Positions 1-9,896 of a stretch of 64,000 bases of DNA are shown here, one piece after another. The notes under the pieces are model-generated. The model saw nothing but the letters and a program-made list of their open reading frames with translations, did no database searches and was not told the DNA's origin. Both the position numbers and the translations under genes were made by a program. Source of the DNA: Branchinecta lynchi (taxonomy: Eukaryota > Arthropoda > Branchiopoda > Anostraca > Branchinectidae); the NCBI GenBank assembly GCA_023053575.1, contig JAKZAP010000001.1:20974533-21038532 (forward strand). The letters are read 5' to 3'. Position 1 is the stretch's first letter; each line of letters begins with the position of its first letter.

Positions 1-515
1 GATACATCAGTGACAGAACCAGACCGGGTTTGGGCACTGTGGGGGGAGTTGGAGGGGGTTCCGGAATTGCGAATTAAGGTACCTCCAGATGTGCTAGGAC
101 GATGACACTTGGCTTGGAAATTAGACACTTGACAAGTCTGACTTCGAAATTGACAGTTCCCAGATCCGACCCTACCATAAATCCGACCCTACCATAAAGT
201 ACAAATTCGAACCGCGAATTACAAACAACAATTTTGAGTATACATTTTCGTGCTCCCGATGAGCTCATTATCATTTTTGCTTCAAGAGTGTTGATTACAG
301 ATGAATTTCTGGCGCCCTTAAAGTGCGCATCATCACAGCCAAATGCATTTCCAAAAGATATATTCTTGTGATTTTCAAGAATCAGACCCATGATCATTGT
401 TATCTCAAGGGTTTTGCTTACAAATGATCACAACAAACCCACGAATTGACGAATTCCTACTTTCATCCTCTGACCCAGCCTTGCAAGTGCCATATGAGCT
501 TCCAGCTCTTTTTTC
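1..515 (+). repeat. R1 element, 3' part (sense orientation)
   Basis: It starts at the window edge within an R1 unit (GGGCACTGTGGGGGGAGTTG ... GATGACACTTGG). It passes through the AAAGTGCGCATC subfamily segment and ends AAGTGCCATATGAGCTTCC plus AGCTC, the R1 3' hairpin (GAGCT/AGCTC with loop TCC). 'Sense' here means that the motif ATGAAACTTGG reads on the stated strand. Confidence 0.8.
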
Positions 516-1084
516 GGGGGTTTAGTCCCGATCTAATTTATACCAGAAGAGAAGATGTACGAGACATCGGTGAAACTATGGCGACGCCAGTACTGAGCAT
601 ATGTGCGGATAAAGGGTAAAGACTGGCTGCCCCTAATCAAAGACAATAATCCCCTAATGGTCTAGACACAACAAAAAATAGCACTTAATGCAAAAGGTTG
701 TATCGCGGGACTAGTGAATTCCGTAAAAATGGTCTCCCGGACCCAACTCTGAAAGAGCCGCGGACCAAAACTTTAGTCACCAACGTCCGAAAATCATTCT
801 GGAACGCAAAATCAAACCACACAGCCCCTGTTTCGTTTGGCTCGGTAAAAACCTAGAAAACAAAGACAGTGAATGTAAAAACGAGCCTTGCAAAAAAAAA
901 GACGTCTTGAGTCGCGCCTGATGGAAAGTGTCTCAAGAAATACATTTAAAAAAAGTAGTACCCGTAAGGAAATAATTCAAGTAATTGTATTATGGGACGT
1001 TTTTCCAATCGTAAACACTTGAAAACAACTGGAAATGATCTTAAACAATTGGAAACAGTTGTTTACGATTGGAAACAGTTGTTT

Positions 1085-1600
1085 ACGCCTGGATCACCAG
1101 AATCCCTCCCCCAGCTCCCCCCACAGTGCCCGAATACGGTCCGGTTATGTCAATGACGTGTCTAGGACTTCTGCTTGTTCTTCCCACGACGTTTCATCCC
1201 GATCCCTCCACTCTAAGCGTTTCCCAAGATTTCCGGTTCCCCCCTTCAGCTCCCCCCCCAAAGGCACCGAATCCGGTTTAGATTTGAAGTGGGTCGTCTG
1301 AGACACGAGGTCTTTGTAAATGTCAAGTTTCATTAAGATCCGATCACCCGCTGAAAAGTTATAGATACCTCAATATCCCGGATTCTCCCTCCCTCCACTC
1401 CCCCCACGATGGTCGAATCGGGGAAATAACTGTTTCTGAGTTGATCTTTTGGGATCCCTTATACGCCCGCCAAGTTTCATCGTCCTAGCTTCTGTGGAAG
1501 TGACCAAACTAGCAAAACCCTGCTCGACCGACCGACGGACAGACTGAAATTAGGATCGCTATATGGCAATTGGCCGAAGGGCAAGTGCCGTAAAAAGAAA
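1085..1600 (-). repeat. R1 element, 5' part
   Basis: This antisense R1 has poly-C runs, AAGTTTCAT motifs and a (GACC/GACG) tract at 1525-1545. It ends at the 5' hairpin, here in the form GGCACTTGCCCTTCGGCCAATTGCC (stem imperfect) next to a T-rich flank. The 3' portion is missing. 541-1070 to its left holds nothing recognised. Confidence 0.75.
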
Positions 1601-2142
1601 AAAAAGGATTGATCGGGTCTGAAAAATCTTCTTCCTAGATGGAATGTGGAAAAATTTGCCCAAAACGATCAATCTCTTCTCTCTGTTGCCTCGGAAAAGA
1701 CCGATTTAATCTGCTTAAGCTGTGAGAGCTATTTTGTTGTACTTTCCTTGACATTTGAGCTTGTATTTCAAAATCACCCCTCCCTAAACGCCGAGTCAGC
1801 TGATAATCCCCCGCAACCAAATTTCCTATTTGGCTTAATGCGTGTCCACTATCCAAGACACGATCTTTATCAAGATTTCCTACAGGGTTAACCTATCGGG
1901 TCGAAAGGTTTTCTTTCGCAATTTTGGGTTTTCCGGTGTTGAGCTTATATTTCGAAGTTACACTCCCAAAACCCTAGTTGAAAACAGCTGAACGTGGGTT
2001 AAATGAGGTACACCATGAACCGAAAGGTCAGGACATTGCGTCCTAATCCATCTAAGAACAGCATCCAAGTTACATAATTATACATTTATAATTATACAAT
2101 ATAACATTACATAATCAATTCAATCTGTATGTTCATCTTGAA

Positions 2143-3030
2143 TAGGACTTGCTGAGCCTCGGAGTTTCATTCATATCCGATTACTCGTTCGAACGTTAAG
2201 CAATGACTCAAGATTCCGGATTCGCCCTCCCTCCACTCCACCAGGATGTCCAGTTCCGGCAAGTCAAACTCAAACTAGCACACTCAAACTAGTAGGGTCC
2301 CTAATACTACTGATAAGCTTCATCTTCCTAGAACATCTGAAAGTGCCCAAACTCGCGATCGCTGGAAGCCGGCCTCCAACTCCTCCACAGGGACCGGGTC
2401 TAGTCCGGACCTGTAAACGGAACATCTAAAGCGTGCGATCTTGTCATCTGCAAGTTCCATCCGAATCGGATCAACCGTTCCAGAGTTAAGCATGTCACAA
2501 GATCTCGGGACCCATCCCTCTCCTCCGACACCCCCCACAGTGACCGGATCCGGTCCGATTCTATAAAGTATGTATCTACGGTTCATGCTTGTTCTTCACA
2601 CCAATTCACCTCCCAATCTCTCGACTATAATCCTGTAAGGAGATTCACGGTTTTCCCCGCCGACTCCCTCATACTTGCCCGATCCGATCAGGACGTGAAA
2701 CAGTATATCTAAGACACATACTCTTACCAAATATCAAGTTTCGTTCAGATCCAATCACCCGTTCGACAGTTACGCCTGCCTCAAAGTTCCCGACTCATCC
2801 TCCCTCCACTCCCTACACGATGGTCGAATCTGGGAAATAACAATTTGTAATTCTATCTGGTCGAGTCCCTAAAACGCTTTCCAATTTCCATCTTCTTATC
2901 TTGAAGTGGGCCTACCCCAACTTGCGATCACAGACGGACAGACCAATGGAAAAGCGATCGGATCCACGGCTGTATCGGTATACTTATTTGGTCGGTACAC
3001 TTGAGTCCAAGGCTGCAAGTGCCATAAACT
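2143..3030 (-). repeat. R1 element, diverged
   Basis: This antisense array of diverged units (GTTTCATTCATATCCGATTA, CATCCGAATCGGATC) ends at 3021 in the 5'-terminal AAGTGCCATAAAC. The unit order follows other R1 copies, but the sequence is older. No gene is seen in 1600-2140 or 3030-3780. Confidence 0.7.
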
Positions 3031-3794
3031 ACCAACAAAACATCCCCAGGCCTTGATTTATTCATTCGCCTTAACTTCAACTACTCAGATCAAGTGGAGT
3101 TGTCCGTAAGATAAAGACAAGGAACAAATGTATGCTTAGTTCTTTGTGCGGCGGAGTTTCTAGCTGCATCCCTTCTGTTGAACTTTAAGGTGAATAACTG
3201 CTTACCCTCCTAGTGATATTCCTGTGGCGACGATCACAGAACTGGGATATTTCTGACGAACATAGCACAATACTTCAGAGAGGTCTCGACTGCACGCACC
3301 GCAGTAGGTTCGAGGGGTCTGAAATGGAAAAAAGAAGTAAAAAAACACCATTATCTGAACCTTGGGAATCGCCTCGAAAGTCTCAAATTCTCAATTTAAG
3401 AAAGGTCAGAAAATGATAAACAAACTTGCTTCGGATAGACAGTTCTACCGGAAACAGGTCAAAACCGGAAATTACCACAAAATGCATAGCGAGAATTTTA
3501 AGGTGGAGATTTGGAAAATAAACCTGATAAATCAAAATAGGCTGTTATTTTTTTTGCTTCAACTGGGTATGTTGGTCAAGACCCCCAGGAAAACGGGGAA
3601 ATCCAGCCGGGCAAGATGTACCAACTTCAGGGGTTCGTGAGATGTCCGTATGTCGCTAACACATGACATGATATGGCGGCCTCACGACACGGTGAACGAT
3701 TTTGTATGCAAAGCCCTGACTATATAATAACCGTTATAACTGTCGAACTCTTATAGCAAACGCACTCTGTCTAAATCGTCCTCTTGCTTTTGTT

Positions 3795-4086
3795 CAGATT
3801 CGAGAGAAATCAATCAATCAAGTTTAATCAAGTTTTTTTCAGATTCGGGAGAAATCAATCAATCAAGTTTAATCAAGTTTTTTTCAGATTCGGGAGAAAT
3901 CAATCAATCAAGTTTAATCAAGTTTTTTTCAGATTCGGGAGAAATCAATCAATCAAGTTTAATCAAGTTTTTTTCAGATTCGGGAGAAATCAATCAATCA
4001 AGTTTAATCAAGTTTTTTTCAGATTCGGGAGAAATCAATCAATCAAGTTTATTTCAGATTCGGGAGAAATCAATCAATCAAGTTTT
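3795..4086 (+). repeat. 45-bp minisatellite
   Basis: There are five 45-bp units starting at 3795, 3840, 3885, 3930 and 3975 (core AGATTCGGGAGAAATCAATC), then one 35-bp unit at 4020 and a partial one at 4055. The units are nearly identical. Because 45 is a multiple of three, an open frame with a 15-residue repeat (FRFGRNQSIKFNQVF) runs through the five units, but the 35-bp unit shifts it. I regard the frame as a by-product of unit length. Confidence 0.95.
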
Positions 4087-4391
4087 CCAAATAGCTAAAA
4101 GCTAGAAGAGGAATAAAAAAAAATCCACGACGAGCATTTCTGTGAAGAAACATTCGAAAGTCAACCATCCAGTATGCGACCCCAACAACATTGACACTGT
4201 TCCGTCTAACTATTATTAAAAAGATTTTTTTTTCACGAAAAAATGGCTCAGAAAATATCGATTTCCCAAAATACCGATACTTTGCCCCGTGAAATTAAAG
4301 ATTTTCTTGTCGGCGCTTATTGACTGTACCCCGACTTCCCGCTCGCCGAAACGGAGGTTGGACGCAAATGAAAACTCCGAGCGCCGTGGTT

Positions 4392-7090
4392 AACAAGAGC
4401 TACGAGCTCATATGGCACTTGTACGAGTAGGCTGTACAAGAAAGTAGATGAAAACGTTACAAAATACACCCGCCATCCAAAAAGGCGGTTCGTAGACAGA
4501 AATAGGATATTTAGTTTCACTCATTTCTGAGCAGTTCCGGCATCGTCTCGATTGCAAATGCACATGACTGTTCAAACTTTCATCCCAATAAATCCATTTG
4601 TTTGATCCCTAGACGTGCTACACGATATCCGGTACTCACTCTATTTCCACCTACCGTGGCCGAATCCGGCTCGGAATAAAAAAAAAAATCGACCACCTAA
4701 AGCATCTTCGTTTATGCATGCATGTCTACCAAGTTTCACTCGAATCTGAGCATTTTTGGAAAGTTCCGGTACCCCCCCCCCCTTCCCACCAACGTTGTCG
4801 GAGCCGGTTCGGGCCCAATCTCTTAATTCCCTCATCAAGTTTGACTGAAATTGGAGCATAGCCTATCTGCAAGTTTCCAGTACCCCCCCCCCTACCTTGG
4901 CCGAATCCGGCCCAGACGCCAAATAACAAATCTAGGCCGCATAAACTCGGCACTGTCGAATTGCATCTCATTCGGTCCATCCGTTTGGTTTTTGTGCATG
5001 TCAAAAGTCCCCCCACCCCCAATTCCCCTAATCGTGGTCGCATATGGTTCGAACGCATGTTTTACATGTCGAGGCCATCGATTCGTATCACCCATGAAGT
5101 TTCACTCGAATCAGACCACTCGTTCGCAATTTATAGAAGTCCATATTTCTCTTCTCTTGCTCCCCCAAAAATGCTCCGATCTAGGAACGGAAGTTCCCGG
5201 GGGTATGTTGTGTCAGGTTTTTAAGTCAAGATAATTCGGGTCGCTAATATGCCTGCAAAGTTTCGTTGTCGTTTTACATCTGGAACTATTCTAACTCACG
5301 ACTACCGGAATTCCAGGAAACCCCCTCCAACTCCCCCCACAGAGCCCCGAAACCATCTGGCTCCGTCAATTTCATCTAGGCCTAATGCTTGTTCCATCCA
5401 TTAAGTTTCGTCCCAATCCCTCTGCTTTTAGAGTTTCTTGAGTTCCCCCCCCCCCATCCCCACAGGTATCGGACCCGACCCGGACGTGACACTGAACGTC
5501 CGAGGCGATAGCTCACCAGACAAGTTTCATTCAAATCCGATCACCCGTTCAAAAGTTATGCACGCCACTAGATTCCGGACTCCCCATCCACCCACTCCCC
5601 CCACGATGGTCGGGTCGGGGAAACGGCTGTTCTCAAGTCAATCTGTTCGGATCCCTGACATACCTGCCAAGTTTCATCGCCCTAGGACATCAGGAAGTAT
5701 GTCGAACTCGCGGGATCGCTAGAAATCCGGACCCCCACCCCAACTCCCCCACAGTGCCCTGATCTGGTCCGATTATGTCAATGACGTGTCTAGGACCTGT
5801 GCTTGTTTTTCCCACCAAGTTTCATCCCGATCCCTCCACTTTAAGCGTTTCTCAAAATTTCCGGTTCCCTCCTCCAACTCCCCCCAGTGTCATCGGATCC
5901 GGCCCGGATTTAAAGTGAGGTGTCTGAGACACAAGGTCATCCTAAATATCAATTTTCATCAAGATCCGATCACCCGTTCAAAAGTTATGCACGCCACCAG
6001 ATTCCGGACTCCCCATCCACCCACTCCCCCCACGATGGTCGGGTCGGGGAAACGGCTGTTCTCAAGTCAATCTGTTCGGATCCCTGACATACCTGCCAAG
6101 TTTCATCGCCCTAGGACACCAGGAAGTATGCCGAACTCGCGGGATCGCTAGAAATCACGACCCCCACCCCAACTCCCCCACAGTGCCCTGATCCGGTCCG
6201 GTTATGTCAATGACGTGTCTAGGACCTGTGCTTGTTTTTCCCACCAAGTTTCATCCCGATCCCTCCACTTTAAGCGTTTCTCAAAATTTCCGGTTCCCTC
6301 CTCCAACTCCCCCCAGTGTCATCGGATCCGGCCCGGATTTAAAGTGAGGTGTCTGAGACACGAGGTCATCTTAAATATCAATTTTCATCAAGATCCGATC
6401 ACCCGTTCGCAAGCTAAAAATACCTCAAATTTTGGTTTCACCCTCCCTCCACTCCCCCCCCAGATGGTCGAATCGGGGAATTGATGATTTCCTATTTAAG
6501 CTGGTCGGGTCCCAGACATGCCTGTCAAATTCCATCGTCCCAGCACATCAGGAAGCACGGAACTCGCGGGATCACTACAAATTCGGACTTCTCCCCCCCC
6601 CCCCAACTCCCCCAAAGTGAGTGGATCCGTTCCGGTTATATCAGTCACGTACCTAGGACTTTTGCTTGTACTTTCCACCAAGTTTCATTCGGATCCCTCC
6701 ACTCTAAGTGTTTTCTAAGATTTCCGGTTTCCCCCTCTAACTCCCCCCAGTGTCACCGGATCCGGTCTGGATTTAAAATGGAGGGTCTGAGACACGAAGT
6801 CCTTCCATGTATTAAGTTTCATGAAGATCAGATCACCCGTTCGTAAGCTAAAAATATCTCATTTTTCCTATTTTTTCCGGATTCCCCCTCCCTCCACTCC
6901 CCTCCAGATGGTCGGATCGAGGAAGCGACAATTTCTAATTTAATCTGGTCCAGTTCCTGATATGCTTGCCAAGTTTCATCGTCCTAGCTTATCTGGAAGT
7001 GCCCGAACTAGCAAAACCGGGACCGACAGACCGACTGACGGACAGAAATAACAATCGCTATATGGCACTTGAGTAAGCTCAAGTGCCATA
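4392..7090 (-). repeat. R1 element, full length, inverted relative to 30455-33451
   Basis: It runs from the 3' end (AACAAGAGCTACGAGCTCAT at 4392) to the 5' hairpin at 7062-7089 (GGCACTTGAG, 4-nt loop, CTCAAGTGCC) followed by a T-run on the outside. It contains about a dozen and a half units, each with AAGTTTCAT(C) and a C-run (G-run on the other strand). Peptides of chance frames are almost identical to those in 30455-33451, showing very recent common origin. Confidence 0.9.
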
Positions 7091-7131
7091 AAAAGTGGAA
7101 AACCAAGCAATTACGATAGGCCTGTTGGCCT

Positions 7132-7348
7132 GGGATCGACTAAAAAGAGGCACGGCACGGCAATAGTAGAAGTAGACAAGTAGGTGAGAGTTCTCAACTC
7201 CAGAGCCTAAAAGAAGTCACGTTAGAACATCGTCCATGCCCCTCACTCTGAATCCTGAAAGGGTCCTTTTAGTTTTCGTGCCTCTATTTAGTACTCATGT
7301 CTCCTACACTATGTCGTGCCGTGCAATGCCTCTTTTTAGTCAATCCCC
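7132..7348. mobile_element. hAT-like MITE with 8-bp target duplication
   Basis: This 217-bp element is flanked by identical GTTGGCCT (7124-7131 and 7349-7356). The ends are inverted repeats: GGGATCGACTAAAAAGAGGC at the left, and GGGATTGACTAAAAAGAGGC as the reverse complement of the right end. Eight-bp duplications and short non-coding length fit a non-autonomous hAT element. A second copy, with inverted interior, is at 58142-58376. Confidence 0.9.
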
Positions 7349-7489
7349 GTTGGCCTACCAATGAAAGTTGTGAGGCCTCCCAATTCCTATCCCTTATTTT
7401 TGAAAGAACTGTCGGCGGACCTTGAACCTATTCGCCAAGCTTCCGCAGTGTCACTCGGAAACTCAGCTCGACCGGAAAAGTGCTAAACA

Positions 7490-7560
7490 TTTAGATAGAT
7501 AGATAGTTTCACTTTCATTGATCCAACTTGTAGCGCCGAATTGGCACTAAATGTGTCGAC
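7490..7560 (-). repeat. Retroposon 3' tail with (TATC)n
   Basis: On the minus strand GTGCCAATTCGGCGCTACAA is followed by AAAGTGAAAC and a (TATC) run. The GCCAATTCGGCGC core is shared with 25320-25400, where the tail is (TC)n. This suggests the common 3' end of one LINE or SINE family. Confidence 0.5.
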
Positions 7561-7730
7561 AATTACAGTTAACTATATAGTTAAATAACTGGAATATATA
7601 CGGTCATCCAAAAAAATCTGTCACTTGAAATCCAACAGTGTGTAGTTTATTTTGTTTACAAAACAAGGTAAAAAAGAATTCAAGTACCGGTTTCTACGAC
7701 CATTCACTGGCAGCAAGAGGTCCTGGTGAT

Positions 7731-8025
7731 CAGGGTTGCCACATCAAAAATATTTACAGAGTGACTTTTGGCCAAAAACAGAGAGTGAATTGGGAGTGAA
7801 ATTGATTTTCATGAAATGTTCACTTTTGGTCGGCATCCCCCCCCCCCGTAAAAATGACACATCTTAATTTTACTTTCCTGAAAAAACTTGAAATAATCAC
7901 TTCTGGTCGGAATCCCTGCTGCAAAAATGACACATTTGGTCATTTTCTGAAATAGAGTGATTTTATGTCTTACGTGTAGGACAAGAGTGACAATTCACAC
8001 TATCGTGCGACATCTGGCAACCCTG
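7731..8025. mobile_element. hAT-like MITE, CAGGGTTGCCA ends
   Basis: This 295-bp element has ends CAGGGTTGCCACATC and GACATCTGGCAACCCTG, which are inverted repeats. It is flanked by CTGGTGAT (7723-7730) and CTGGTAAT (8026-8033), an 8-bp duplication with one change. The interior has three diverged copies of 'GTGA...TTTGGTC' text and a C-run at 7839-7849. It is non-coding. Confidence 0.88.
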
Positions 8026-8290
8026 CTGGTAATGCGTCTTTGCTGGTGGAAAACGAAACAATGGCGAAGAGCAGGGATTTCTCAAGATTATAATTCTATA
8101 AGAAAGCAAGGGACGATATAAAAGGGAGAGTAAACAAGATGCTAGCCCAATAGGTCAGATTGCTTTTCCAGGTTCGTGATGTGTATTGTGTACATCCAGC
8201 TTCCACTAAGGAATTCCTAAGCTGGAACCTGAAGATTGTAAAGATGGTCAGGGAATCGGAAGTGAACAAGGATAAAGACGCCATTAAGCA

Positions 8291-8677
8291 TCCCGATGAA
8301 AAATTTATCAGAAAATAGTACTNNNNNNNNNNNNNNNNNNNNNNNNNNNNNNNNNNNNNNNNNNNNNNNNNNNNNNNNNNNNNNNNNNNNNNNNNNNNNN
8401 NNNNNNNNNNNNNNNNNNNNNNAAATAGTACTATGAAGTAGTACGAAAAAGTAGCATACAGTACTAACTGATGCTACTACATGCTTCTACTTCAAGGCTA
8501 CCGTGTTACTGCATACTACTATATGCTACTACTAGCAAGACTGGACGCTACTATGGCAAGCCAGGATGATACTAGATACTACTACGTAAGATTGGACCAG
8601 TCTGAGGCACATTATTACATGCAACTTTTTCGTACTACTACCATACTACTACGCAGGCTACAAATTGTTCACCGGGA
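8291..8677. mobile_element. TIR/foldback element rich in TACTAC, interrupted by the scaffold gap
   Basis: It begins TCCCGATGAAAAATTTATC and ends TTGTTCACCGGGA, forming terminal inverted repeats. The interior is made of TACTAC/GTAGTA-rich sequence. Related copies are 21917-22197 and 55662-55925. The sequence next to the gap (AAATAGTACT) is repeated on both sides, so the gap probably hides more foldback repeat. Confidence 0.75.
8323..8422. other. Assembly gap (100 N)
   Basis: Exactly 100 N, the usual placeholder for a gap of unknown size. It falls inside a hairpin-forming element. Confidence 0.99.
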
Positions 8678-8689
8678 TGACGCCAATCT

Positions 8690-9890
8690 ACATTTGTATC
8701 ACGGAAACGAACAAACAAAACAAAAGGTGGTCTCTGTTATCGATCGTCTGGTCGCACTTGCACAATAATCAAGTGTCGCAAGGTACAAGACGATCGTAGC
8801 ATGCTCTGTAGGCCATGTGTTGTCCGCTAGCCGTTATCCCTCAACAACATTTGAACGTGATAATGTCACGTAAAACGTTTTGCAATAGCCGGTTCTGTCA
8901 CAATAACAAAATCTCTGTCACAATCCTCCCTAAAACGTTCTTACAGCTACCTTCTGATCTTCTTACAACTACGTCTAATGACAGTACGTACAACTTGCCG
9001 GCGCTCGAAGCGGATAATCCCAGCTCCTGATTACATATAAATACATATATCGGCATACACAAAGATGTAAAACAGATCCATTGTTTTATGAAACGAGAAG
9101 CTTACTCGGTTTATAAACTTATTCATTGTTAAGTTCAGTAAAGTTCATTAGTTAGTGAAAGTTCATGAAGTTAAGGGTACTTAAAATCTCCTCTTTTTCT
9201 GCAGACAGAACAGAATCAAATATATTTCTTAGCAGAGTCTTACTTAACGCTCTACAAATTGAATGTTACCGATCAGCAAAAGTGGCTAAAACAAACTTGA
9301 GGCGAGCCAACCAACTGTTGGAACTTTCAGTAAGGACAGACACATGCATGGGAACTAATATATTCCTTTCTTAGATACGATAAATGATATATAGAATATT
9401 TAACGATTATACTAATTTATTATGTCTCAACATGTTGCCCTTTATGACACTGTCATGAATCCGAAACCCGGGGGTCCAACTATCCGGATTTCCAAACGTG
9501 TTCGGCACTTTCCGGATACACCTCGACGAAACCGGGAATCTAGAATCCAAAAGGTGACGCCTAACCTTAATTTTTTCTGGGTGATTTTCAAATTAAAAAT
9601 TCAGTAAGCATATTCTCCTCCCAGGTAAGCCATTCGGTAAACAGGAGGATATCTAAAGTGCGCCTATCTAAAGTGCGTTCAAAGGAAATGCTGTAATAAG
9701 GGCTGGCCACCAATAATATCTCTGATTCTAGTATTACCTTTTTACCTGCATGAACTCACGAACGGACGAAAATTACAAAATATCGGTCCGCGCCCTAGAA
9801 GTGTGGGAAAGACGTCGGCATTTGTTGGGTATTAAATGGAGGGATGAAGATTGAAGGCTTGTCAGTCCAGATTGTCTACCACAGTAGTCG
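8690..9890. other. Unassigned region
   Basis: I see no gene here. The short open frames (for example 8815-9030 and 9165-9374) have no recognisable domain or splice context, and base composition is ordinary. Confidence 0.5.
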
Positions 9891-9896
9891 AATGAC

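Noticed and set aside
5438..6846. Pro/Ser-rich open frames in R1 (for example 'PPPIPTGIGPDPDVTL', 'SRTCACFSHQVSSRSLHFKR') as genes
   Set aside because: They recur in every R1 copy on both strands, come from C-runs and the GTTTCATC unit, and vary in frame between units. There is no domain or splice context.
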